The notes under the pieces: model-generated
What the model saw: only the letters and a program-made list of their open reading frames with translations
What the model was told of the DNA's origin: nothing
Database searches by the model: none
Assembly (NCBI RefSeq): GCF_030695035.1
Contig: NZ_JAUYTT010000022.1
Span: 1 to 64,000 of the forward strand
Reading direction: 5' to 3'
DNA length: 64,000 nt
From: Frigidibacter sp.
Lineage (GTDB): Bacteria > Pseudomonadota > Alphaproteobacteria > Rhodobacterales > Rhodobacteraceae
Translations under genes and position numbers: made by a program
Shown here: positions 45,016 through 54,080 of the stretch, piece after piece
How the letters are laid out: each line of letters starts with the position of its first letter
Position numbering within the stretch: position 1 is the stretch's first letter

Positions 45016-46620
45016 ATGAACTGGATAAGAGCCTTGATGCCCCTTGACCGGCTCGCGGTCGGCGCTTTGGCGGCTGCCGCGACACTTCTGCTTGCAGTCC
45101 CGTCAATGGCCGAGCCCAAGCGCGGTGGGATCGTCACTGCAGTGGTCAATCCCGACCCGGCCTTCCTGGTGACGGCACACAACCCGATCGGCGGGGCGCT
45201 GGATATCTCGAGCAAGATCTTCGAGGGACTGGCCTCCTACGATCTGGACATGAAGCTGCAGCCCGCGCTGGCCGAACGCTGGGAGGTTTCTCCCGACGGG
45301 CTGACAACGACCTTCTATCTGCGAAAAGATGTGCAATGGCATGACGGCGTCCCCTTCACGTCAAAGGATGTGGCCTTCACGCTGGAAAAGATCTGGAAGG
45401 TCATGCACCCCCGTAACCGTGTCGTGATGTCCAAGGTCGAAAGCGTCGAGACCCCCGATGACCACACTGTCATCTTGCACCTATCCTCGCCCGCGCCCTA
45501 CCTGCTGGCGGTGGTCAACGGCAATGAAAGTCAGGTCGTGCCGCAGCACATCTATGACGGCGAGGATGTTGGCGCGCGTCTTGTGTCGGAAACCCCAGTG
45601 GGCACCGGCCCCTTCAAGCTGAAGGAATGGCGCAAAGGCGAGGCCATCATTCTGGAGCGCAACCCGGACTATTGGCAGGAAGGCAAGCCCTATCTCGACG
45701 GGATGATCTATCGCGTCATCACCGACGAGGCCGCCCGCGCCGCCGCCTTCGAGACCGGCGAGATCCAATACGGCGTCTTTGGGCCGGTCAGCCCCTGCAC
45801 GGCACAGCGCTTGGTCAATGTCGAGCATCTGGGGGTCGAGACCAAGGGCTACCAGTTCTTTGGGTCGCGCTATATCATGGAGGTGAACACGCGCCGCCCC
45901 GAACTTTCTGACAAGCGGGTGCGGCAGGCTATCGCCCATGCCGTGGATGTCGACTTCATCCTGGAAAATGTATTCTGCGGCTATGGCGTCAAGTCTACCG
46001 GCCCGGTTCCAGTCGAGTTGACCGAATTCTACACGCCCGACGTGCCGACCTATCCTTATGACCCTCAGCGCGCCGAGGAACTTCTTGACGAGGCGGGTTA
46101 TCCGCGCGGCGCGGACGGCACACGCTTCAAGATCTATCACGATCCGCTACCCTTCGGCGCTTCGTATACCCGCGCCGCCGAGGTGGTGAAGCAGAACCTG
46201 CTGGACGTGGGGATTGATGTAGAAATCCGCATGCAGGACACACCGACTTGGCTGACCCGCATTTACACCGATAACGATTTCGACCTTACCAGCAACACGC
46301 CCTCGGCCCTGCCGGATCCGACCCTTGGCATCCAGCGTGTCTACTGGTCGAAGAACATCATCAAGGGTGCCCCGTTCAGCAATGGCTCTGGCTATTCCAA
46401 TCCCGAGATGGACGAGGTGCTGGAGGCCGCCGCCAACGAGCCCGATGCGGAAAAGCGCAAGGAGTTGTTCTATCGCATGCAAGCCATCGCGCAGACGGAC
46501 CTTCCGGTGATCGACCTCTTCGTGCTGCAGCGCACCACGATCTACGACAAGAAGCTGAAGAACCACACGATGCAGGCGGACGGATATACCAACTTCGCCG
46601 ACGCCTATCTGGAAGAATAG
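45016..46620 (+). CDS. ABC substrate-binding protein, family 5 (DppA type)
   Basis: A 534-aa periplasmic protein. A signal precedes MAEPKRGG (AAAATLLLAVPSMAEPK). Typical stretches are DISSKIFEGLASYDLDMKLQ, PALAERWEVSPDGLTTTFYL, VGTGPFKLKEWRKGEAIILE and LSDKRVRQAIAHAVDVDFI. It probably serves importer 1, which lacks a binding protein in its own operon. GGGAG precedes the ATG. Confidence 0.9.
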   Translation: MNWIRALMPLDRLAVGALAAAATLLLAVPSMAEPKRGGIVTAVVNPDPAFLVTAHNPIGGALDISSKIFEGLASYDLDMKLQPALAERWEVSPDGLTTTFYLRKDVQWHDGVPFTSKDVAFTLEKIWKVMHPRNRVVMSKVESVETPDDHTVILHLSSPAPYLLAVVNGNESQVVPQHIYDGEDVGARLVSETPVGTGPFKLKEWRKGEAIILERNPDYWQEGKPYLDGMIYRVITDEAARAAAFETGEIQYGVFGPVSPCTAQRLVNVEHLGVETKGYQFFGSRYIMEVNTRRPELSDKRVRQAIAHAVDVDFILENVFCGYGVKSTGPVPVELTEFYTPDVPTYPYDPQRAEELLDEAGYPRGADGTRFKIYHDPLPFGASYTRAAEVVKQNLLDVGIDVEIRMQDTPTWLTRIYTDNDFDLTSNTPSALPDPTLGIQRVYWSKNIIKGAPFSNGSGYSNPEMDEVLEAAANEPDAEKRKELFYRMQAIAQTDLPVIDLFVLQRTTIYDKKLKNHTMQADGYTNFADAYLEE

Positions 46621-47044
46621 CCCCACAGGCTCGCGGCTTTCGCGCCCTCGCCCCCGGGCCGGGCAAGCACAAACCACAATCGCCGCGCTCCTGGAATGGG
46701 CCGCGGCGATTGCTCGTAAAGCCGACCCCTGCTGTCCTTCCCGATAAGCAGTCGGCGCGTGAAGAATGAATTGCTCAAGGAGCAGGGGACAACCTTCGCG
46801 GCGTGGGAACTATAACAATTGAGTATAAACTGCCCCTGTCAGATTTTTTGACCGAGGCCCCGAAAGCGCGCAGTCTGATCCTGTGCAAAGCGTGAAATGA
46901 CAGGCTTGCACTTCGCATCAGGGCTCTGCCCAAGACGCTGCGCGTGGCGCCTTTGGCGCCAAGCCCCACGAATTCAAGGCGCCGCAGAGCGCCTCTCCGT
47001 CCGCCCGTAGGCAACGGTTGCAATCTCCAGCAGAGGAATTCCGA
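46621..47044. other. Intergenic region with hairpin, between two binding proteins
   Basis: CAATCGCCGCG (46677-46687) and CGCGGCGATTG (46702-46712) form an 11-bp perfect stem after the first binding-protein gene, a probable mRNA-end hairpin without T-run. Further on, an AT-rich segment around 46810-46860 with TTGACC could hold a promoter for the second binding protein. GGCGCC-TTT-GGCGCC is a small self-complementary element near 46950. No gene seen. Confidence 0.5.
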
Positions 47045-48610
47045 ATGACCACTTTCTCCCGCCGTTCTCTTCTTGCCGGTTCGGCCGCCCTGGGCGCCAC
47101 GCTGGGGCTGAACCTTTCAACGCTGCCAGCGCTGGCTGAGGACGGCAGCATGACCCTGCGCCTGCCCCTCATCCGCGCCAGCGGCAATCTGGACCCGCAA
47201 CGCTACGTGGGCATCTTTGCCGTTCAGGACATGGTTTTCGACCCGTTGGTCCACTATGGCCCGGGCGGCCAGATCGAGCCGGGTCTGGCCGAGACTTGGG
47301 AGGTGGCGCCCGATGATACCGGCATCACCTTCCATCTGCGTCCGGGTGTGACCTTCACCGATGGCGAGGTCTGGGATGCCACCTCAATGGTCTGGAACCT
47401 GGAGCGCTGGTTGCCAAAGGAAGATTACCGCTGGATGCAGATCGCCAACAATTACAAGGACATCGAGGTGATCGATCCGATGACCGTGGCCCTGCATTTC
47501 ACAAAGCCCACCCCAACCGCCTTGACCGAGCTGAGCTATGTGCGCCCCGTGCGCTTCCTCAGCCCCAAGGCGGTTGATGCCGAGGGCATTTACAGCGCGC
47601 CTGTCGGCACCGGCCCCTGGATGGTTGAAAAGGATGGTCCGGCCGGCACCGATCTGGTCCCGAACCCGGGCTACTGGGGCACACGTCCCGCTATTGACCG
47701 CGTTTCGCTGGTGGTAATTCCCGATGGCCTGAGCCGCATCTCCTCGATCATGAGCGGCGAGATCGACGCTGCCGGGGGCAAGTTCATCGCGCCGGTCAGT
47801 CCGCAAGATGCCACCACGCTAAAGGCCAACGGCGTCACTGTCGTGACAGAGACTGGCACCGACACGATGATCCTTGGTTTCAACCCGCGCAATGATCTGT
47901 TCCGTGATGCCCACATGCGTGAGGCCTTCAACCTGCTGATCGACCGCGAGGGCATCGCTCGGGTGGTGATGAAGGGCTACGCCAAGGCGACAATGAACCT
48001 CTACCCCGAGGTGATCGCCCATGCTGGTACCCGTTTTGACGTCCCCGCGCGCGATGTTGAACGGGCAAAGGCGCTGCTGGAAGAGGCGGGATGGATAGGC
48101 GAGGGAACACGCAGCAAGGACGGCAAGCCCCTGAATGTCGAGCTGGTGATTTCCGAAGATGCGGTGCCGGGATCGCGCGCATTGGGAGAGGTATTGCAGG
48201 CCGGTTTCCTTGAGGCAGGCATCGGTCTGAAGCTGCGCAACGTGGATCACGCCGCGCGCCATGGCGACATACCGCAGTTCAAGTATGACCTGTCCCTCTT
48301 CGTGACCAACGGGGCGCCCTATGATCCCTACAACACCATCGGGCTGATGTTCCTGTCGACGATCGCGCCGGGTACGGATGGCAAGATCTATGAGGACACG
48401 GCGCTTGATCCGCTGATCCTGGCCGCGCTTGCAGCGTCCGAGGCCGATCGGCCCGCAGCCTTCCAGGCGGTCTTTGACTGGCTGCACGCCAATTGGGCCA
48501 TCGCGCCGTTGTTCCATGGCGACCGGATCTGGGCCCATGGCGACAGGATCAAAAGCTTCGCCATTCCGGCCACGGAATACGAGATGCCGCTGAAATCCCT
48601 TTCCTTGTAG
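47045..48610 (+). CDS. ABC substrate-binding protein, family 5, Tat exported
   Basis: A 521-aa binding protein. The N-terminus TTFSRRSLLAGSAALGATLG has a twin-Arg, so it is likely Tat-exported, unlike the preceding one. The body has DPLVHYGPGGQIEPGLAETW, APDDTGITFHLRPGVTFTDG, VGTGPWMVEKDGPAGTDLVP and DAHMREAFNLLIDREGIARV. GAGGAA lies upstream of ATG 47045. It opens importer 2. Confidence 0.9.
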   Translation: MTTFSRRSLLAGSAALGATLGLNLSTLPALAEDGSMTLRLPLIRASGNLDPQRYVGIFAVQDMVFDPLVHYGPGGQIEPGLAETWEVAPDDTGITFHLRPGVTFTDGEVWDATSMVWNLERWLPKEDYRWMQIANNYKDIEVIDPMTVALHFTKPTPTALTELSYVRPVRFLSPKAVDAEGIYSAPVGTGPWMVEKDGPAGTDLVPNPGYWGTRPAIDRVSLVVIPDGLSRISSIMSGEIDAAGGKFIAPVSPQDATTLKANGVTVVTETGTDTMILGFNPRNDLFRDAHMREAFNLLIDREGIARVVMKGYAKATMNLYPEVIAHAGTRFDVPARDVERAKALLEEAGWIGEGTRSKDGKPLNVELVISEDAVPGSRALGEVLQAGFLEAGIGLKLRNVDHAARHGDIPQFKYDLSLFVTNGAPYDPYNTIGLMFLSTIAPGTDGKIYEDTALDPLILAALAASEADRPAAFQAVFDWLHANWAIAPLFHGDRIWAHGDRIKSFAIPATEYEMPLKSLSL

Positions 48611-48670
48611 GCAAGGAGCACCGCGGCCGGGATCCCCGGCGAAAACCCAGCAGATGCAAGGTTTGCCGAA

Positions 48671-49609
48671 ATGCTTCGAATAACACTCAACCGCGCGGTC
48701 TCGGCGGCGGTTCTTATCATCATCGCCTCGATCTTTTCTTTTGTCATCATCGCGGCCTTCCCCGGCAATGTCGCAGCCCTGATTGCCGAAATGCGCGGCG
48801 GCTTTGTCAGCCAGGAGGTGGTTGATCGTGTTGCCGTGGAATACAGGTTGAACGATCCTCTGGTGCTCCGCTATTTTCACTGGCTTGGCGATGTGATGCA
48901 GGGCGACCTAGGCAGTTCTCTGCGAACGGGCGAAAGCGTTTCGACTGCGCTGGCGCAACGGCTGCAGCCGACGCTGGTGCTGGTTCTCGGGGGCAGTCTG
49001 GTGACGCTGATTGTTGGCACCTCGCTGGGCTTAGCCGGCGCGATGTGGCCCAACGGGCTGATCGACCGAACGATACGCGCCTTCGCGGTCTTCAACGTCT
49101 CGATGCCCAAGTTCTTTCTGGCGGCAATGCTGATCTATGTCTTCGGCGTGCAGATGCAGCTATTGCCGACCTTCGGCTTTCGCGGTCCGGCATCGTGGAT
49201 CCTGCCATGTATCGCAGTGGGTGCCGTTCCCGGCGCATTGCTGAGCCGGTTGATGCGCGTGGGGCTGGAAGAGACTATGAGCCGCCCTTTCATTATCACC
49301 GCCAAGAGCAAGGGCTTTGGCCGCCGTCGGATCCTGTTCCGCGATGCGTTGCCAAACATCGTGCCCGTCTTCCTGACGACCTTTGGCATGAACATCGCCT
49401 TTATCACCCAATCCTCGCTGATCATTGAGCCGATTTTCTCGTGGAACGGTGTCGGGGCCTATTTCGTCGAGGCGGCGCGCTTCCGCGATCTGCCTGTGCT
49501 GCAGAGCTGCCTGCTGATGTTTTCGATCCTGTTCATCTTGGTCAATCTGGCGGTCGATCTGATCGTGATGATGGCTGACCCCCTGCAACGCCGTGCGAAG
49601 AGAATTTGA
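48671..49609 (+). CDS. Peptide ABC permease, importer 2 (DppB type)
   Basis: A 312-aa permease. It starts MLRITLNRAVSAAVLIIIAS and has VEYRLNDPLVLRYFHWLGDV, LMRVGLEETMSRPFIITAKS, and VDLIVMMADPLQRRAKRI at the end. It follows the binding-protein gene by 60 bases. It is a diverged DppB-type partner of the next permease. Confidence 0.9.
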   Translation: MLRITLNRAVSAAVLIIIASIFSFVIIAAFPGNVAALIAEMRGGFVSQEVVDRVAVEYRLNDPLVLRYFHWLGDVMQGDLGSSLRTGESVSTALAQRLQPTLVLVLGGSLVTLIVGTSLGLAGAMWPNGLIDRTIRAFAVFNVSMPKFFLAAMLIYVFGVQMQLLPTFGFRGPASWILPCIAVGAVPGALLSRLMRVGLEETMSRPFIITAKSKGFGRRRILFRDALPNIVPVFLTTFGMNIAFITQSSLIIEPIFSWNGVGAYFVEAARFRDLPVLQSCLLMFSILFILVNLAVDLIVMMADPLQRRAKRI

Positions 49610-49610
49610 A

Positions 49611-50486
49611 ATGAAATGGTTTAACGCACCTATCCGCATCGTTGGCTGGCCAACCCTGTTGCTGGTCCTTTCATTCGCCTTCGTGGCCATATTCGGGTCT
49701 GTCGTCAGCCCCTATGATCCGGCGGCCCAGAACCTCATGCAGGCGATGCAGCCCTTCAGCCCCGAGCATTGGCTGGGCACCGACAACCTGGGCCGCGACA
49801 CGCTGAGCCGGCTGATCGCAGGGGCCCAGACAACGCTGATCGGTGTGACGAGCATTCTATTGCTGGCCGGGACCGTGGGCATGATCTTGGGCACGCTGGC
49901 GGGATATTTCGGCGGTTGGCTGGACGAGATCGTGATGCGGCTTTGCGATTTCGGTTTCTCGGTGCCAAGTCTTTTCGTGGCGCTGGCCATCGTCGGGGTC
50001 TTCGGGCCAAGCTATGGCAATATGATCCTGGCGCTGGCGATCGCCTGGGTGCCTATCTACGCGCGCCTGACGCGCGGGGTGGTGGCCGCCGCCGCAAGCC
50101 AACCCTACATCGAAAGCCTGCGCGTGCTGGGCGCCAGCCCTGCGCGCATCATCTTTCGCCATCTGATCCCGGTCGCCTTGGGTCAGGTGCTGGTCTATGC
50201 CAGCGCCGATGCCGGACTTCTGGCGCTGGCGATCGCCAATCTCAGCTTTCTGGGGCTTGGCGTGCAGCCGCCACAGGCGGAATGGGGGCAGATGCTGGTC
50301 TCGGCCATGCCCTATATCCAGGAAGCGCCGCGTCTGGTGATCCTGCCCGGGCTTGCGCTGACGATCCTTGTCGTCGGTTTCAACCTTCTTGGCGAGCGCA
50401 TCGCCCTAGCAAAGAACCCTCGCCCGATGGCCCGCCGCAAGCTTTCGCTGCGCCGGGCCATCTTCAAGCAGGAGATGTCGGCATGA
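49611..50486 (+). CDS. Peptide ABC permease, importer 2 (DppC type)
   Basis: A 291-aa permease. It has HWLGTDNLGRDTLSRLIAGA, GMILGTLAGYFGGWLDEIVM and the coupling loop AASQPYIESLRVLGASPARI. The ATG at 49611 follows the previous stop by one base. Its end overlaps the ATPase gene. Confidence 0.92.
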   Translation: MKWFNAPIRIVGWPTLLLVLSFAFVAIFGSVVSPYDPAAQNLMQAMQPFSPEHWLGTDNLGRDTLSRLIAGAQTTLIGVTSILLLAGTVGMILGTLAGYFGGWLDEIVMRLCDFGFSVPSLFVALAIVGVFGPSYGNMILALAIAWVPIYARLTRGVVAAAASQPYIESLRVLGASPARIIFRHLIPVALGQVLVYASADAGLLALAIANLSFLGLGVQPPQAEWGQMLVSAMPYIQEAPRLVILPGLALTILVVGFNLLGERIALAKNPRPMARRKLSLRRAIFKQEMSA

Positions 50487-51493
50487 CCCGGAGCGCCAGG
50501 CAAACCAAGCCCCTTCTTGAGGCCATCGATTTCTCGGTGACGCTGCACACACCCAGCGTCAGCGTCCGCCCTGTCGATCGCGTGAGCTATTCTGTGGAAC
50601 CGGGCGAGGTTCTTGCCATTGTCGGCGAAAGTGGCAGCGGCAAGACCATCCTGAACATGGCACCGCTGGACTTGCTCCCCGTCGGCGTCAATGCCGACAT
50701 GGAAGGGGCCGTCAGGTTCGAGGGTGTGGATCTCCTGAAGATGTCCGCCTCCGAACTGGAAGCCATCTGCGGCGGGGGTATTGGCGTGGTCTTTCAAGAC
50801 CCGCTCTCGGCCCTCAATCCCGTGCGCAAGATCGGCCGGCAACTGACAGAGGGGATCGAGCATCACCTCGGGCTTACGGCAGCTCAGGCCGACAGCCGCG
50901 CAGCCGAGCTGATGACTTTGGTTGGTCTTTCCGATCCCAGAAGCCGGATGCAGCAATACCCGCACGAGCTGTCAGGCGGGATGCGCCAGCGTGTCGGCAT
51001 TGCCATGAGCATCGCGGGCGAACCAAGGCTTCTGATAGCAGACGAGCCGACCACTGCGCTGGACGTGACCGTGCAGGCCCAGATCGTGGCGCTGCTGAAG
51101 GATCTGCAGAAACGACTAGGCATGGCCATCGTTATTATTACCCATGACTTCGGCGTGGTCTCGGGCCTCGCCGACAAGGTGGCGGTGATGTATGCGGGGC
51201 GGTTGTCGGAGATCGGTGGCGTGCGTGACGTGCTGATCGAGCCGGCTCATCCGTACACGCAAGGCCTTCTGCGCTCAGTCCCTTCACTGACGGTGCCGAT
51301 GAACACGAAGTTTGCCGGATTGCCTGGCCAACCGCCGAACCTTGCGCGCCGCATCGAGGGCTGCGCCTTCGCGCCGCGCTGTGCCGAGGTTCGTCCGGAG
51401 TGTTCGGTCCACCGCCCCGCTCTTCTGTCGGTGCCGCGCTCGGCCACCGGCCATCTTGCGGCCTGCCCGGTCGTCATCAATCATCCCGCCTGA
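50483..51493 (+). CDS. Peptide ABC ATPase, importer 2 (DppD type)
   Basis: A 336-aa ATPase. Walker [10 protein letters not shown], signature LSGGMRQRVGIAMSIA, Walker [14 protein letters not shown]. The C-terminal extension contains [15 protein letters not shown], as in peptide importers. ATG 50483 overlaps the permease stop. Confidence 0.93.
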   Translation: MTRSARQTKPLLEAIDFSVTLHTPSVSVRPVDRVSYSVEPGEVLAIVGESGSGKTILNMAPLDLLPVGVNADMEGAVRFEGVDLLKMSASELEAICGGGIGVVFQDPLSALNPVRKIGRQLTEGIEHHLGLTAAQADSRAAELMTLVGLSDPRSRMQQYPHELSGGMRQRVGIAMSIAGEPRLLIADEPTTALDVTVQAQIVALLKDLQKRLGMAIVIITHDFGVVSGLADKVAVMYAGRLSEIGGVRDVLIEPAHPYTQGLLRSVPSLTVPMNTKFAGLPGQPPNLARRIEGCAFAPRCAEVRPECSVHRPALLSVPRSATGHLAACPVVINHPA

Positions 51494-51503
51494 GGCCCTG
51501 CAG

Positions 51504-52526
51504 ATGTCAAAACCCCTTCTCAGCATCGTCGATCTGAAGACGCACTTCCGCGACAGCCGCACTGGGGCAGATATCAGGGCCTGCGACGGGGTCACGCTTG
51601 ATATCAATGCTGGCGAGATCGTCGGCCTCGTGGGCGAATCCGGCTGCGGGAAATCAACCCTTGGCCGCACGATCGTCGGGCTGGAACGCGCTCGCTCGGG
51701 GCAGATCCGCTTTCGTGGGGAGGAGGTGCTGGCCCTGCGCGGCAGTCGGGGCGCGGCGACCCGGCGCAAGATCCAGTATATATTCCAGGATCCGCTCTCC
51801 TCGCTCAGTCCGCGACAGACCATCGGCGAGGCCATCGACGAGGCGTTGGTGATCAATGGCGAAGGCAATCGAAGCGCGCGACGGGCCCGCATCGCCGAGC
51901 TTCTCGAAGCGGTCAGCCTTCCGGCCCAACTGACCGATCGGTATCCTCGCGAAATGTCCGGAGGGCAGCGCCAGCGTGTCTGCATTGCCCGGGCGCTGGC
52001 CGCCGATCCGGATGTGCTGGTCTGCGACGAGCCGGTGAGCTCTCTTGATGTGTCGATCCGGGCGCAGATCATGAACCTGTTCCTGAAGCTTCGCGATGAT
52101 CTGGGTATGGCTTGCCTGCTCATTGCCCACGACCTTGCGATCGTCAGGCTGGCTGCGCAGCGTGTTTACGTCATGTATCTGGGCAAGATTATGGAGCAGG
52201 GAACCAGTGCAGAACTCTATGGCCATCCAGCGCATCCCTACACCCAGGCGTTGCTGAGCGCGGTGCCACTGACCAACCCAGTCCAAGAGCTGGCCCGGCG
52301 ACGCATCCTGCTTTCAGGCGACGTGCCTAGCCCGATGAACCCACCCTCCGGGTGCCGCTTTCGCAGCCGTTGCCCGGTCGCGCAACCTCTGTGTGAAACG
52401 TTCCCTCCAGCGGCGGCGCTGAGCGCAAGCCATGTGGCGCATTGCCATTTCGCCGGGGAGTGCGACCTTGCTTCGATCAAAGCGAACGCCTTCTCCGCAC
52501 CCCACCTTGTCCATGTGCAGGGGTGA
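51504..52526 (+). CDS. Peptide ABC ATPase, importer 2 (DppF type)
   Basis: A 340-aa ATPase. Walker [12 protein letters not shown], signature MSGGQRQRVCIARALA, Walker B VLVCDEPVSSLDV, and the C-terminal CRFRSRCPVAQPLC cluster. It is the last gene of the catabolic island; a degenerate IS end begins ~30 bases later. Confidence 0.93.
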   Translation: MSKPLLSIVDLKTHFRDSRTGADIRACDGVTLDINAGEIVGLVGESGCGKSTLGRTIVGLERARSGQIRFRGEEVLALRGSRGAATRRKIQYIFQDPLSSLSPRQTIGEAIDEALVINGEGNRSARRARIAELLEAVSLPAQLTDRYPREMSGGQRQRVCIARALAADPDVLVCDEPVSSLDVSIRAQIMNLFLKLRDDLGMACLLIAHDLAIVRLAAQRVYVMYLGKIMEQGTSAELYGHPAHPYTQALLSAVPLTNPVQELARRRILLSGDVPSPMNPPSGCRFRSRCPVAQPLCETFPPAAALSASHVAHCHFAGECDLASIKANAFSAPHLVHVQG

Positions 52527-52557
52527 TCCGGCAATCTGGCGGATGGCACCGAGCTGT

Positions 52558-52595
52558 GAGCTTCCGCCGGCTTCGTGAACAGCGGGTCAAGCTAG
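52558..52595 (+). repeat. Orphan, degenerate IS3 end
   Basis: GAGCTTCCGCCGGCTTCGTG, then AACAGCGGGTCAAGCTAG, aligns with the IS end plus adjoining transposase stop region at 17088-17125 (GAGCTGCTGCCGGTTTCGTG, then GACAGCAGGTTAAGCTAG) with few mismatches. No transposase gene remains next to it. It is a solo relic of a related element. Confidence 0.7.
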
Positions 52596-52650
52596 TTGTT
52601 CAGTCCCTGCATCTGGTGGATCGGGTCGAGGATGAACCGACCGGGCTCTG

Positions 52651-52940
52651 ATGTCCGGATTTGCAGATGTATTCATAGGGCGTGAGACCGCCTTCGGTCC
52701 AGTCGTCGCCCTCATCCACGCCCGCGATGTTGACCATGCCATCGACCTTGCCAATGACAGGGAATATGGCCTCGGCGCGGCGCTGTGGACCGGCGACATC
52801 GACCGGGCGAGGGTTCTCAGCCGCCGGATCGAGGCGGGGGCCGTGTTCATCAACGGCATGACCGCGTCGGACCGGCGTTATCCGCTCGGGAGCTTGGCAT
52901 CTACGGCATCCGCGAATTCGTCAACACCCCCCCGTCGTGA
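52651..52940 (+). pseudogene. Aldehyde dehydrogenase C-terminal fragment
   Basis: The frame from 52651 reads TAFGPVVALIHARDVDHAID, LANDREYGLGAALWTGDIDR and RIEAGAVFINGMTASDRRYP, the end of a succinate-semialdehyde-type NAD(P)+ aldehyde dehydrogenase. At ~52890 the frame is lost; another frame finishes ELGIYGIREFVNTPPS and a stop at 52938-52940. The catalytic Cys and the whole 5' part are missing. It is dead coding sequence next to a relic IS end. Confidence 0.85.
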
Positions 52941-54080
52941 CGCATTCCCGCGCCGTCGATCTGGGCTGATCGGGAATGCGGCAGACACTACCCCACCAGG
53001 GCTTCACAGTGGCATTCGCCCTTGCCGGGGTCGGGGTTTTGACCCTGTTATCCCTCCTTCCTGTTTGGTCCGATGGCCGCTTGCCTGCTGGTGGCGCTCT
53101 GCGGGCGCCGCTTCGGTCGTTGGGGTAGGTGTCGGTCGCGACGCGCACCGTCCTCGGCGGGGCTGTTGGGACCGCTGTCACCCCTGCGCCGGTCGGTCAA
53201 CTCCCGCAGATGGCGGGGTCCATCGCCCTCGTGCCGGTCTATGTGGTCTTGATTGCGCTGATCGGTGTGCCGTTCTTCCGCCATGTCTGCGCGAGCGAAG
53301 CTTGCGATCCCAGTACTGCAGCTTTGACGGCGTGCTGTCAAAGGTCGCCTCCCACCGACGTGACCACCAGTTGCGGCCATCGTCCTCGCCCCTGACGGGT
53401 CCACAGCTGTTCAGCGGTTCGGGTCCAGAGCAGCGGATCCGGTTCCTCGTCGCGGATGTCCAGCAGAGTCGGGCCGAATCCTCTACTCGTCGCGCCGCTT
53501 GGCATCATCCCGAGCTCCAAGTCTTTTCAGCCCGTTGGATTCCTTGGTGAAATTTCTGTCCCAATAGTTTCTGCTCGCACCCTCCGCATACTGTTGGGGG
53601 GCAAGTAGGCCCCAGAGGGAGGCGACATGTCAGGTTTCGGCCCCTTCTTTATGTCAAGCAGGATACGGATACCTCGGCTGAACAGGCGTTGCGGAACGCA
53701 GGATTGCGGTCCAGCCGCGCACATGTCACGCTGAACGACGATGGCGAGTTGTGTCGATGAGCCAATCAGCTTACAAGACGTCGGGTCATCCCCGGATGGA
53801 GAATCTGGAAAAAATGATTGTGCAGCATGTTGACTTCGCGCCGGCTCTTTCGAGGAACCGGAATGTCTGTTACAATCGTGTGCGTTTCAGTGGTAGAGAA
53901 GTGAAGGTTAGGGGCGTTCATCGAGATTCGATGGGCCCTGAAACACTTGTGCACCGAATGGTTTGGGTTGCAGCATGGCGGAGCCAGAGGGGGCGTTCAA
54001 AGCTCCGACTCAGTGGCTCATGTTGCCAGATCTGAAATAAGAATGGGCATCTTCGACCCGCTGGGCATTCTGGAGGATGC
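52941..54080. other. Gene graveyard, no intact gene
   Basis: About 1.1 kb without a supportable gene. The plus frame near 53005 reads GFTVAFALAGVGVLTLLSLL PVW, like the last helix of a transporter, followed by a stop. Near 53200, LPQMAGSIALVPVYVVLIAL IGVPFFR also looks like a membrane segment from a lost gene. From ~53540 base composition becomes less GC-rich, marking the approach to the polysaccharide locus. An open frame at 53751-54035 has no family features or SD. Confidence 0.55.

Noticed and set aside
53751-54035. 94-codon ORF before the polysaccharide locus
   Set aside because: No SD, no domain, odd composition with many Arg/Ser; probably chance.
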